A stretch of 64,000 bases of DNA, from contig JBBMNZ010000026.1 of NCBI GenBank assembly GCA_037954325.1, positions 1,484,501 to 1,548,500 on the forward strand, given 5' to 3'. The position numbers and the translations under genes are program-made. The notes beneath the pieces are model-generated. The model was not told where the DNA came from. It saw nothing but the letters and a program-made list of their open reading frames with translations, and did not search any database. Every line of letters starts with the position of its first letter. Within the stretch, counting starts at the first letter, position 1. Source of the stretch: Fistularia commersonii (taxonomy: Eukaryota; Chordata; Actinopteri; Syngnathiformes; Fistulariidae). Below are positions 1 to 9,056 of the stretch, piece by piece.

Positions 1-420
1 GCCTTTCCCTCCTGCGCTTCATGTCGCCTTCAGGGCTCCGCGGCTCCACTTCGCAGTGCGGCCGCGGCGGCGCGCCGTGTCCCGGCGTGTCTCCGCGCTC
101 AGGCCGGCATGTCGCGCTCCTGCAGCGGGGGCGACCCGCGTATGCGCCGGGGTGCGGGAGTGACGCCGTGCACGGCCGCCACAGCCTCTCCGGCGGCGCT
201 GACGTCGGAGCGGCTCTCCGAATCCCCTGCATGTGACGTATCGGGAACGAGACGTCCGGCGCCCACCCTCCGCACCCCGGCCGCTGCAGCCGTGGAGGGA
301 ACGCACGGGAAAGAGTGTGTGTTGTGTTCAAGATTCAAAGTGTTCATTATCTTGCGTTTCCCTGTGCAATGAAATCCTTACTTTGCTGTCCGCTGTGTAT
401 TTGGATTTGAACAGGCAATA
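1..420. promoter_or_regulatory. CpG-rich island at left edge
   Basis: The first ~300 bases are very GC- and CpG-rich and fall abruptly into ordinary AT-richer DNA. Two CRE/ATF-type cores are visible (TGACGTCG at 200-207 and TGACGTA at 234-240). Several overlapping open frames exist on both strands, but they are arginine/alanine-rich low-complexity translations typical of CpG islands and match no family I know. The simplest reading is the promoter or first exon of a gene lying off the left edge. Direction cannot be decided. Confidence 0.35.
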
Positions 421-600
421 AATAAGCATCGTATACAACGGTGAACGGTGTTGGCAGTGCCGCTTGGTGTGCAACTCACAAAGTGCAGGTGCAACGGTGA
501 GTGTGCTTTAAATGACTGTAGTTCCATTTAAAGTGCAGAAAAGAAGAATGAGCTACAGCTGTTAAGGATTCTGTTCGCAGGATCCGATGTTAATCCATCG
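325..600. repeat. Dispersed teleost repeat, family A copy 1
   Basis: Shares blocks with 715-835 and 5087-5470: 'gattcaaag', 'cagtgaaatccttactttgctgtcc'-like text, 'tttgaatatg', 'gcttggtgt(g/t)caactca' and 'aaagtgcagaaaa(g)aagaa'. It resembles the 3' tail of a non-LTR retroelement common in fish genomes. The family name is not assigned. Confidence 0.6.
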
Positions 601-714
601 CCATGCTTCCCGCCAGGCACACGCTGTTATTTCTTATTTATGAATATGGAAGCCATTCATCAATCACGTCGATTATTCCCTCGTAACTGTCAGCGCTACT
701 GTTATCAGCAGTAA

Positions 715-835
715 TTCAAAGCGTTTATTCTCACATGCACAGTGAAATTCCTATTTTGCTGTCCACAGTGCCTTTGAATATGTGCTGATAGGAAGAGAGT
801 AAACATTATTATGAATATGAACAGTGCAATAATAG
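715..835. repeat. Dispersed teleost repeat, family A copy 2
   Basis: Short copy: 'cacagtgaaattcctattt', 'tttgctgtccacagtg' and 'atgaatatgaacagtgcaat' match 5087-5470 in order. Truncated at both ends. Confidence 0.6.
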
Positions 836-869
836 ATCATGTCTCCCTCCAAAACCCTCATTCCCCTTC

Positions 870-1085
870 TTGTCTCACTTTTTTTTCCACAACCGGTCAA
901 GGCGGAAGGCCGCCAACATCGTCCGAGGTTTCTGCACCAGTAAAAGGCGGTGTTTCCTTGTTCTCACGGGTGATGTTGGTTTTCTGTAGATCGTAAAGAG
1001 TGTGGTCCAGACCTGCTCTACACGGAAAGGATCATTCAACAAGTGGGTTGTGATTTGGCGCCATAGAAAGCACATCTGACCTGAC
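870..1085 (+). repeat. Teleost retroposon tail, 'ggcgccata' type
   Basis: Contains in order 'aaggcggaaggccgcc', 'cgaggtttctgc', 'gttttctgtagat', 'gtggtccagacctgctcta' and 'gttgtgatttggcgccata'. This order is that of a very common fish repeat whose 3' end reads '...gatttggcgctatataaataaa'. Diverged; no coding capacity. Confidence 0.6.
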
Positions 1086-1394
1086 TTCACCCGACATGCC
1101 GCAGTCGCTTTCTTCCCCTTTGATGGGAAATATTTTGAGTAATCGCAACAATAACTGAGGCTTAAACATATAAATGTTGTAGGTTGCAAAACGTTGATGG
1201 ATCACAGCTAAAGGCACACCTGCGGGCGGTCCCGGTTCACCTGACACGGTTCTGAACCACTTTATTGTTAATTTGTGTGTTACTTAATCTCCGGGGCAAT
1301 TTGAGGAAAAAAAACCCTTAAATCACAAGCTTTCCACTTTCTGTTTCAGCCTTTAACAGCAAACAACACCTTCTGTGTGTTAGACGTTATGTGG

Positions 1395-1515
1395 GGCGGC
1401 TATCACTCGCCCAATCAGAAGGTTGGAGGTTTGTTCCCCGGCTCCTCCTGTCTGCCCTCGGGCAAAACACTGAAGTTGCTCCCGACACTGGTTCGCACCG
1501 TGCGTGGCTTGTAAA
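1395..1515 (+). repeat. Teleost dispersed repeat, 'gttcgatccccggctcctcc' type
   Basis: 'cagaaggttggaggtttg', 'ccccggctcctcctgtctgc' and 'gttgctcccgacac' occur in the order of a repeat seen again at 60583-60640 and, reversed, at 4586-4640. Confidence 0.55.
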
Positions 1516-2593
1516 TGAATGTGAGAGTAAGTTGAAGTAATTACAGGGAACTCTCAGCTTAGAGTCATCAATTCCTACACTTCTGACCAAGAACCTGAAC
1601 AATCAAGACAGTGATGAAAATGTATTTGATGCGCACAGGCTGATATAATATATTCACAAACAAATTCTTCATCCAAATTTAGGCGTTTGTCTTTGAAATT
1701 ACTATATACCCAGGGGTTTACAAACCCCTTAACACTTTGAATCTCAAAAATAGACTAAATTGAATGAGTGTGAAAAGATATCAAACAAAGCAGTAGATAG
1801 AAACACGGGGAATGTTTATGTAAATCACAGCAGCTATTTAAAAAACTGGTCGGTTGTCGAAAATATCTTTGAAAATCATACGTAGGCTCGCGCTGGAACA
1901 TGCATTCGCTAAATAGCGTCCTTCACACACTTCTTGGAAGTTTGCATCAGCCTGCCGCCCCACCGACGGTTATCAGCCAGAATCCCCGCACAGCTGGACA
2001 TCAGAACACCGACCAATCACGAGATGGCGCGAGAGGCAAAGCAAGGTAGCGATCGCACTTTGTCAAGAAGAAAATTAAGAATTATTGCAATTGTAAAGAT
2101 TTCTCCATTCGCTATTATTTTTCAAATAATCCTCAGTGCATAGTTTTGTTGTGATTTAATAAGATAAAAAGGTAGAGCGGTCAAACAGGATAAGACATGA
2201 TTGTAAAAGCTTGTTCCCCCCCCCGTCCAATCAAATGTAAAGGAACGGTATTGTTTATTGCACGCAGCCAAGTGAGTTTTACACAAACAGTGGGGTCACA
2301 GTAATAACCCGATCTATGAGGCGGAGCCTTATGACTGTTGTTGTCCTCTGAAAAGTAACAACCCGTTTCTCCAGAGCGGTGCGAGGCGAGGGTCCAAGTG
2401 GGCCGATATCACGTCCCGCGTCGGTGCCGTTTGTTTGGCAGCCAATAGGCGGAGCCGTCGAAAGTTGGATGTAAACAGAACCCTGACCCAGTTCTGAGGA
2501 AGATTGTGGCAGATCTCTTTCCATGGGAGCGGCGCCCCCTGCAGGGCAGGTGACCCGATCAGATTTGGGTGTAATACTTTACAATAAATACTT
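1516..2593. other. Intergenic stretch, no gene seen
   Basis: AT-rich to mixed sequence between the left-edge repeats and the 3' end of prxl2c. Open frames here are short and lack recognisable domains or splice-consistent neighbours. Confidence 0.5.
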
Positions 2594-2599
2594 TTTATT
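2594..2599 (-). other. prxl2c: Candidate prxl2c poly(A) signal
   Basis: TTTATT on the plus strand is AATAAA on the minus strand, about 165 bases after the prxl2c stop codon (2765-2763), a usual 3'-UTR distance. A TG microsatellite at 2719-2740 would lie in this 3' UTR. AT-richness makes chance occurrence possible. Confidence 0.45.
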
Positions 2600-2718
2600 A
2601 CAAGGATACTCAACAAATGTGGTATAATACTGTAGAATGACCCCCAATTGCAGAGGCGGTGGACACGAATCCGGAAAAACCCTATGTGTGTGTGAGCTGA
2701 GCAGACCAAACGTGCACG

Positions 2719-2740
2719 GTGTGTGTGTGTGTGTGTGTGT
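2719..2740. repeat. (TG)n in prxl2c 3' UTR
   Basis: About eleven TG units just downstream of the prxl2c stop. Confidence 0.85.
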
Positions 2741-2762
2741 CTGTGTGTGGGCAGCCAGGCGC

Positions 2763-2893
2763 CTACACGTGGATGATCTTGGGTTGGTCCCTGAAGTCCA
2801 GTGTCTCTTGAACCCCGGCCAGCTGCAGGAGCCAGTTTATGGGCATGTGGTCCAGGCGGTTCATGTCCAGGTGGGAGAAGTGGACCTGCGATC
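2763..2893 (-). CDS. prxl2c: prxl2c exon 6 and stop
   Basis: Acceptor accctgcag, then SQVHFSHLDMNRLDHMPIN and the C-terminus PKIIHV followed by TAG (2765-2763). Confidence 0.92.
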
Positions 2894-4341
2894 CTGCAGG
2901 GTGAAGGTCACCGTGAGCGGGGAGGAGCTCCTGCCAGGATGTGCGGAGCGAAGGGGAAAACAGCTCACCGGGTCCGGCGATGATGGCTCCTCCTTGCTGG
3001 TGCAAGTCACCCTGGAAGTCGAACGCCGGGCTTGTCATGGCTCTCCATATGCTCCTCATCTGGCCCATGAAGGTCCCGGACTTCACGTGAGGACTGGGAC
3101 GGGCTTCGCGTGTTAAAAGACGGGGAGTCAATTATCAGCGTGGGGTGAGAAGATGTCAAGATGATGGACTCATGGGCGTCTTACCCGAACCCGTGAACCT
3201 CTCTTCTCTCTTCATCCCGAGCTTCTGGTAAATGGTCCTGTCGGGGTCCACGTACATTTCGTAGGGAAACCCCGTCAGAGAGCAGAAAGGCTGGAGAAGA
3301 GATTCGGATCAGAACCCGGGTCGAGGCGAGCGGCGCCGACAACCTTGATCCACCTCACCTCGATGTGGTGATGACCGGACTGACCGATCACGACCAGCCT
3401 GATGTCGGCATCCTGAGAAAACACACAAATAGCGATTTAGCGATGTTATGGATCCCTGACGGTGTTGCAGCGAGGGGACCCACCTCCAGGGCCTTTTTGG
3501 GGATTCTGCTCAGGTCGTCCACGTATTCTTTGCAGCTGTAACACAGGAAATTCTGCAGAGTGGTCGGGGACCGGTTAGAGCGGAACCAGTGCTCTCACAC
3601 TTATCATCCGATCTCCATCCATCCACAACAACGAACTTCAAACCCTCTTCTTTGAAAAAGCTTCGAGTTAGTGTTAGCTTAGCCTCTAGCTATGCTGCCA
3701 CGGGCTTATTCCGATATCCCACGGTGCATCTCGTGCACGTCCTTCGTATTTTCTCACAGATTCCCGGGGGGCCGTGGCTCGATCTACTGCCGCGTCTCTC
3801 CAGACCTCCACCCTTGTTATTTATTTTAGGACTATCAAAGCTGTTATTATTTGCGATGGATAATAAGTGCGTATCCCTCCGACCCTCAAACCTCCTCTGT
3901 CTATCACACCCTCAGTCGAGGCAGAAGGCCGCCTGCGCTGACCTGGGATCCGTGCAGGGGTTCCCCCGCACATGTTCTTCACCTGAGATGCCAGGTTTCT
4001 GCAGATCATCTTAAAGATCGTGGGGGTCTGACATGAACGCCTAAAACCGCTCAGCCTCCACCTGGACCTCCGCTCCAGGCCGGTAAACGCGTCCCTGCAG
4101 CACCGCGGAAGCTCCGAGTTCCACTTGAAAAACTTTGGTTGTTCAAGCTGCTTCCTACCCGCACGAAAATGATGATCGACTTCCGGTCCCGGTACAGACT
4201 CCCGAACGGAACCGGGTTCCCGTCTCGATCGCGGACCGCGCAGTCCTCCACGTCCCGGAGCTGCAGGGCGGCCGGCGGCGCGTCGCTACCCGGCTCTGCC
4301 CGCGACACTTGGCGGGTGACGGGCGGCTCCAGCGCCGCCAT
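2763..4341 (-). CDS. prxl2c: prxl2c (AAED1), peroxiredoxin-like 2C, complete, six exons
   Basis: Joined minus-strand exons 4341-4159, 3552-3484, 3412-3359, 3290-3185, 3103-2969 and 2893-2763 give 678 nt and 225 residues, matching the usual ~226 residues of vertebrate PRXL2C. All introns are GT-AG and phases agree (0,0,0,1,1). Landmarks: N-terminal VTRQVS; the strand SIIIFVR before the redox segment; FLCYSCKEYVDDL with the CxxC pair at residues 65 and 68; LVVIGQS; EMYVDP and IYQKLGMKR; SIWRAM and FDFQGD; QQGGAII; and the C-terminal MNRLDHMPIN...IIHV. The family has a thioredoxin/AhpC-TSA fold; the cellular substrate is poorly defined and peroxidase activity is inferred from the fold. The ATG at 4341 sits in a good context (gAAGATGG); an in-frame TTG two codons upstream is not needed. 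The gene runs opposite to fbxl17. Introns 2-5 are only 68-81 bp. No disabling change seen. Confidence 0.93.
2969..3103 (-). CDS. prxl2c: prxl2c exon 5
   Basis: Acceptor ...cgcgaag, 135 nt, phase 1 in and out, carrying SIWRAMTSPAFDFQGD and ends at GPG before donor gtgagc. The acceptor has a poor polypyrimidine tract but the frame and homology fix it. Confidence 0.85.
3185..3290 (-). CDS. prxl2c: prxl2c exon 4
   Basis: Acceptor ttctccag, begins PFCSLTGFPYEMYVDPDR, ends in phase 1 at donor gtaaga. 106 nt. Confidence 0.9.
3359..3412 (-). CDS. prxl2c: prxl2c exon 3
   Basis: Acceptor tttctcag, 18 codons (DADIRLVVIGQSGHHHIE), donor gtgagg. The LVVIGQS strand is characteristic of the family. Confidence 0.9.
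3484..3552 (-). CDS. prxl2c: prxl2c exon 2 (CxxC exon)
   Basis: Acceptor ctctgcag, then 23 codons including FLCYSCKEYVDDL, then donor gtggg. This small exon carries the two redox cysteines. Confidence 0.9.
3860..4015 (+). repeat. Retroposon tail fragment in prxl2c intron 1
   Basis: 'gaggcagaaggccgcc', 'ggtttctgcagatcatctta' echo the repeat at 870-1085 and, reversed, 51820-51990. Explains part of the one long intron of this otherwise compact gene. Confidence 0.45.
4159..4341 (-). CDS. prxl2c: prxl2c exon 1 (residues 1-61)
   Basis: Starts at ATG 4341-4339 and ends ...IIIFVR at CGG followed by donor GTAGGA at 4158. Ends in phase 0. Confidence 0.9.
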
Positions 4342-4407
4342 CTTCAAGGAGCTATTTCAGGAGCGCGGCTTCCGCATGCAAGAGCCCCCAGATCCACGCC
4401 CAGGAGC

Positions 4408-4414
4408 TGACGTG

Positions 4415-4415
<1 letters not shown>
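4408..4415. promoter_or_regulatory. CRE-like site upstream of prxl2c
   Basis: TGACGTGA lies ~67 bases upstream of the prxl2c start codon, in GC-rich DNA just before the (CA)n array. The core is a known CREB/ATF-type variant; function is inferred from position only. Confidence 0.35.

Positions 4416-4418
<3 letters not shown>

Positions 4419-4474
<56 letters not shown>
4419..4474. repeat. (CA)28 microsatellite
   Basis: Uninterrupted CA array 78 bp upstream of the prxl2c ATG; faces a (TG) array 52 bp further on. Confidence 0.97.
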
Positions 4475-4476
<2 letters not shown>

Positions 4477-4520
4477 ATGGTTTTAGTTAGAACCTTGCAT
4501 GTCAGCTGTTGCCTGCTCTC

Positions 4521-4526
<6 letters not shown>

Positions 4527-4585
<59 letters not shown>
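4527..4585. repeat. (TG)29 microsatellite
   Basis: Uninterrupted TG array, the reverse complement of 4419-4474, so the pair forms a long inverted repeat. Confidence 0.97.
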
Positions 4586-4586
<1 letters not shown>

Positions 4587-4640
4587 GCCCAAGGGCACTT
4601 CGACACGAAGCCGGAGGGAATCGAACAACCCCGTGATTGC
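4586..4640 (-). repeat. Teleost dispersed repeat fragment (reverse)
   Basis: 'ttgcccaagggcacttcgac' and 'ggagggaatcgaacaacc' are the reverse complement of the 'gttcgattcc...cctccatctgcatgc...gggca' repeat type also at 1395-1515 and 60583-60640. Confidence 0.5.
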
Positions 4641-4740
4641 AGGAATATTGATTCTAAGTTCAGATTTCATTTCGATCGACAAAACTGCCATTGTCAAGAA
4701 GAGTGATATTACTTATACAAACGTCAATCAGTATATAAAC

Positions 4741-5068
4741 ACTGCTCAAAAAAAAATAAGGCAACATCAAAATAAGACATCCTAGATCTGAATGAATGAA
4801 ATATTCTTATGAAATACTTTGTTCTTCACGTGCTGATAATAGAATCACACCAAAATAATGAATGGAAATCAAATGTATGAACCCATGGAGGCCTGGATTT
4901 GGAGTCGCACTCAAAATAAAAGTGGAAAAACACACAACGTTGATGTAATGTCCTTCAACAAAGCAAAATGAATCATTCTTCCTAAGTGAGCACCTTGATT
5001 TCACACAATTTTGATTAACTTGGAGTTACATTGTGTTGTTCAAGTGTTCCCTTTATTTTTTGAACAGT
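4741..5068. mobile_element. Tc1/mariner-like MITE, 'ctgctcaaaaaaataaaggg' family, copy 1
   Basis: Begins actgctcaaaaaaaaataag and ends ccctttattttttgaacagta, an imperfect terminal inverted repeat. Interior blocks 'cctagatctgaatgaatgaa', 'catggaggcctggatttgga' and 'gttgatgtaatgtcctt' recur at 31972-32247 and, inverted, at 20589-20945. No transposase; non-autonomous. Class assignment rests on the TIR and apparent TA target. Confidence 0.75.
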
Positions 5069-5086
5069 ATTTATTTATATTCAAGA

Positions 5087-5470
5087 GATTCAAAGTTTAT
5101 TGTTACATGTGTAGAAATGTGTTTCCCTGTACAGTGAAATTCCTATTTTGCTGTCCACCGTGCATTTGAATATGTATGGATAAGAAATAACGATAGTGTA
5201 AACAGCATTATAAATATAAATATGAACAGGATTGGCAGAGCAATAAGACATTTGAGTGCAGCTTGGTGTTCAACTCACTAGGATGAGTGCAGTTTAAATG
5301 GGCAGTAGTTTCATGTGCACTGCTGCATGTAAAGTGCAGAAAAAGAAGAATAATTGTCAGCTGTTTAGGAGTTTGATGCCAGTCGGGCAGAACGACTTCT
5401 TTCGTCGTGCCGTTCTACATTTCACACACCTGGACCTCCGGCCGGCGGAGGGTACATATATATGTAATTT
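5087..5470. repeat. Dispersed teleost repeat, family A copy 3 (longest)
   Basis: Most complete copy: 'gattcaaagtttattgtt', 'cagtgaaattcctattttgc', 'tatgaacaggattggcag', 'taaagtgcagaaaaagaaga' and 'ctgtttaggagtttgatgcc'. Probably a non-LTR retroelement 3' region, since an RT tail in the same orientation follows at 5516. Confidence 0.6.
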
Positions 5471-5515
5471 GGGGATAAATAACTGTAACGAAACCAAACG
5501 AACGAGCAAGTTGGA

Positions 5516-5713
5516 GTGCTAAGGTCAGTGTCTAGAGGAGACTGCAATGCTCCTAAAAGAAAGTCTGCCTTTTCTCAATCTGCCTTTTCCTGTAAAGCTA
5601 TAAAAAAATGGAATGGGCTTCCAGACAATCTAAAGAACATGACTGATTTTCACACCTTTACACGGGCCGTTAAAAATTGGATTCTGGAACACCAAACATG
5701 CTCTGACTGTTAG
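5516..5713 (+). pseudogene. Non-LTR reverse transcriptase C-terminal fragment
   Basis: The open frame contains FSQSAFSCKAIKKWNGLPDN and FHTFTRAVKNWIL, the pattern of the last ~50 residues of many CR1/L2/jockey-type LINE ORF2 proteins (F-x-x-x-A-x-x-x-WN-x-LP ... F-x-x-x-x-K-x-x-L). Catalytic RT and endonuclease domains are absent, so it is a 5'-truncated relic. The clade cannot be fixed from the tail alone. Confidence 0.65.
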
Positions 5714-5809
5714 ATTTCCAGATATCGGTGTGTGAGTGTGAATGATGGAAAGTGCATTGAAACGATAGGGTGATGAAAGACCTGTGTAAGTGGAGACCAT
5801 TTACCACCA

Positions 5810-6115
5810 CTACTTCTTGTTTTTCTTTGGCCTTTTTCCTTCAGGGGTCACCACAGCCAATCAACCTTTACCAGTTAACCCTATTCTCTGGATCCTCCTC
5901 TCTCACGACCTCCATCAATCTTCTCCTTGGTCTTCCTCTGGACCTCCAATATATTCACCCTCCCTCCTCTGCACATGACCCAACCATCTCGGACCTTCTC
6001 TCCACCGTCTCCTCCGCCTTTCCTTTCCTTCTTGCTGATAGTCTTCTATCTCATTGTACCCCTGACACTTTTCTCCATCCGTTCCAACCTGCTTGAACCC
6101 GTTTCTTTACTACTA
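5810..6115 (-). mobile_element. RTE-type LINE 3' fragment (reverse orientation)
   Basis: Carries 'ggggtcaccacagccaatca', 'ccctattctctggatcctcc', 'cttctccttggtcttcctct' and 'cacttttctccatccgttcc', the same ordered blocks as 9246-10310 and 55023-55850. An internal stretch is deleted. Ends in (TAA/TGA)n-like text at 6115-6150. Confidence 0.65.
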
Positions 6116-7000
6116 CTGCTAATAATGATAATAATGATAATGATAATAAACACAGCTGGATCTATGTTTGAAAGAAAAGGCATGCGTCATAAAATACTGT
6201 ATTACCCACCAGCTTAAGAATCATGCAGAATGCCATTTTTTAAATACACACGACATAAGTTATGCTTTTGTTCTATTTCATAAGATTTGAATCTGCCTGA
6301 ATGCTAAAAACAACCTGTATTCATGTGGGTTTTTTTCGTCATATTGTGTCCGGGTGAATGTGACACAGCGTCAGTGTCGACTCTATGAAGTCGAGGGATC
6401 GGAAGAATCTAAGGAAACGCAAAATTCAAGTCCAAACTCAGAGATTACGGATATTAAAAAATCCCACAAGGGTCCAGGGAGGTTGTTTCTAAGCTGAACA
6501 GGATGATTTTTAGACACCAGAGGAATCCAAGTCAGATGCAGATGAAACCTTTAACCGACAGATGTGACGAAAACAGGTCAGATATTATCTGGCTTGTTTC
6601 AAATGACACATCCAAGCCTCTCAGTAAACACACACAAGACTGGATTTGTGTCATTTCCAGTTCGTATATCATCCATTTTGAAATGAAAGCAGAACCTTAA
6701 TTAACAAATGGTCGCTGTTTTCTGTCATCTATTTATGTCCGCAGGGCACTGTCGAGCAATTTATTCAATAGTTCATATCAACAGATAAACGACGGCCAAG
6801 GAGGGAGATTTTATCGTTTGGGAGGTGGATGGCGGCCAACAAAGCGCCGTCGGCCGATAAAAGATCACAGAGCCGATGTGTGTGATCGGCTCATAAACAG
6901 ATAAGAGATGAATACGACGAACAATCGGACACATTTTTAGCAGAATATAATATATATTATATGTATAACATTTCTCCGATTGCACAAAGCACACTTTTAC
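6116..7000. other. Intergenic stretch, no gene seen
   Basis: No homologous ORF, RNA gene or repeat recognised beyond simple AAT/GAT runs near 6115-6150 and an AT run near 6945-6965. Confidence 0.5.
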
Positions 7001-7002
7001 GT

Positions 7003-7125
7003 GTGCTGTGGAGGTTCTCAGTCATCCAGGTCTTGGTGAATTCTTGTCGAAACACTCTCGTCGTGGCCACTGCACTCGGAGCTGCTTCAAGTGAAGAAAT
7101 TCAGAAGATTTCGACAAGAATCTAC
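7003..7125 (-). mobile_element. Penelope-like 3' tail fragment with inverted repeat
   Basis: 'ggaggttctcagtcatccag' and 'ggtgaattcttgtcgaaac' match the right-end element (63455-63500: 'ggaggttctccatcatccag', 'ggtcaattcttgtagaaat'). The segment also contains a 13-base inverted repeat, attcttgtcgaaa near 7040 against tttcgacaagaat near 7109. Confidence 0.5.
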
Positions 7126-7539
7126 ACTTTCAGTTGCTGCGCTGTTTTTGTCAGAAGTTATCATACTTATTCTTGTATCTTTTGTACATATGATAACTGT
7201 GTTTGCAGTGCATATTTTAGGTACTAGTTTGTTATTTTTGTTTTGCTGCTAACGGCTGTTTATCGGTGCTCAAATCCCACATTTGACAATAAAACTAGAA
7301 TCCTTGAAAACGAGGACGTGTTGAAGTTTGTCCCCTACCGGCTTCCGTAGATGTCAAACGATCCGCGCTGCGTTATTTCTAAAAAAAAAAGAAGGAATTA
7401 TTCTTACGGCTTTTCACCAAATCGGGGTTATATAAAGTCAATCGAGTCATATAAAGAGCTTGGTAATGTTTACGGAATTTTAACAGTGAATTTGTTTTTT
7501 TTTGTTGATTTTTGTTTCCCTCTCCACCGCAAGCGGTTT

Positions 7540-8544
7540 CCAAATCGCGTTCTGGAAATGTCCCTCGTCGGCTTCCGTAGCGGTGCCCTCTCGCTGCGGA
7601 AGTGTTGCCTTGAAGAGCAGCAGCTGTCCGGAGCTGCCACTGTATGTTTTGTTTGTTTGTTTGGTTTATTTTTTTCCTCTCTCTCTCTCGGAGGGGGTTG
7701 AACTACAACCCTTCGCCTTCGCAGGGTTCCTCTCCGCGTGTTGCCGGTCAGCGCTCGGTGTGTATTATGTGAGCCCGGTGCGGGAGCGCCCTGTGGACCG
7801 GTGAGACATGTTTCCCTACACCGGGGCTAACGTAGCATCCTGGGGATGGAGACGGCTAGCCCGTCCGGGGGGCTGCGGGGCATCGCGTCGAGATGGCGGG
7901 GGGGAAATACGAGCCTTTTCCACGACCATCCGGTTCGAGTTGACGCGCTTTTCTTGCGTGCAGCCGTCTGCGGCCGCGCCGACCCTCCGGGCTGCAGTCG
8001 CAGCCCTGACACACGAGAAAGTTTGGGGGGTTGATTCCTGCACGGTGGGCAGGAGGACACCCGGCTTTGCTTTTGCAGAAACAGCACCGGGGCTGGTCTT
8101 TGTCTCCTTCTTCTGGTCCACCCTCCTGTGTGCCAGAGGTTCTTCCAGGTTCACTGGAGCATCATTTCTGCACTGCTTGCATTGCTTCTAAGTCATCTAA
8201 GTGATTCTTATGTGACAGCAAGTTGGGGAGAAAAGGCTCTCGCAGGGATCTGTAGCAAATAAATAGCCACGTAGAGAGAAGGGACATAGTGGTAAATGTA
8301 AAAATCATCGAGAGCTTTCCGTCAAAGAACTATAATAGTGCTCATATATGATACATTTAAAATGATTTCCCTTTTTTTCCCCTTCCATTTATCATTTTTC
8401 CCCTCCGGTTTGTCCGGGATCGTCGAGCGTGCAGGCCTAACTTTTCATTTCCTTTAAAATGTGACAACCAATGTATGAAGTAGATGTTTATCAGTGTTGT
8501 AAAAGCTACGGCCGCCTCGACTGACGGGTTCCTTCTCGTCGCAG
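7540..8544 (+). promoter_or_regulatory. fbxl17: fbxl17 GC-rich promoter and probable 5'-UTR intron
   Basis: GC- and CpG-rich sequence from about 7540 to 8060 lies upstream of the fbxl17 start. Just before the start codon, ccttctcgtcgcag (AG at 8543-8544) is a good acceptor, which suggests that the coding exon is preceded by a spliced non-coding exon inside this region. No TATA box is obvious. The exact start site is not visible. Confidence 0.45.
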
Positions 8545-8564
8545 AGTTTCCTTGAATCATCTAT

Positions 8565-9056
8565 ATGGGCCATCTTCTCTCGAAAAATGGTTACCGCCTG
8601 AAGAAAAGGACACGCAAGCTGCATCACAGGAAGAAGAAGAAGAGGAACTGCCTCCTGCAGGGGCCGTGCATGCTGTGCTTCATCGTCCACAGCGGCGGCA
8701 GCAGCGGTCTCGACGACGACAGCGAGCACTCGGAGGCCGTCGCCAACGGCAGCGGTTGCCGTCACAACAGCCTCACCGCCATCACCGTCCCGGGCGTCGG
8801 CGGAGTCGGCATCGGAGCGGCGGCCGCCTCCAAGCTCGCCGAGCGATACGCGACGCTCGCCTCCCCGGAGGACTGCTCCAAGTTCCTGCTGACGCCGCGA
8901 GATCTCGCCATCTGGGAGGGTCAGGGGCGGAGCCTGCTGTCGGCCGTTCCCGCCAAGCTGATCCCGACCCCGGCGCTGTTCCGAACGGCCGGGGTGTCCG
9001 TGGCTCTGCCCATACCTGTGCCTGTGCCCGGCTGCACCGGCGACTATACCGAGATG
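8565..9056 (+). CDS. fbxl17: fbxl17 exon 1, coding part (residues 1-164)
   Basis: ATG 8565-8567 starts MGHLLSK, the conserved FBXL17 N-terminus. The -3 base is T, a weak initiation context, but +4 is G. The basic segment RLKKRTRKLHHRKKKKR is nuclear-localisation-like. Ends YTEM at ATG followed by donor gtgagc (9057). Confidence 0.93.

Noticed and set aside
4344..4785. Open frames with HTHTHT or VCVCVC runs here and elsewhere
   Set aside because: Translations of CA/TG microsatellites.
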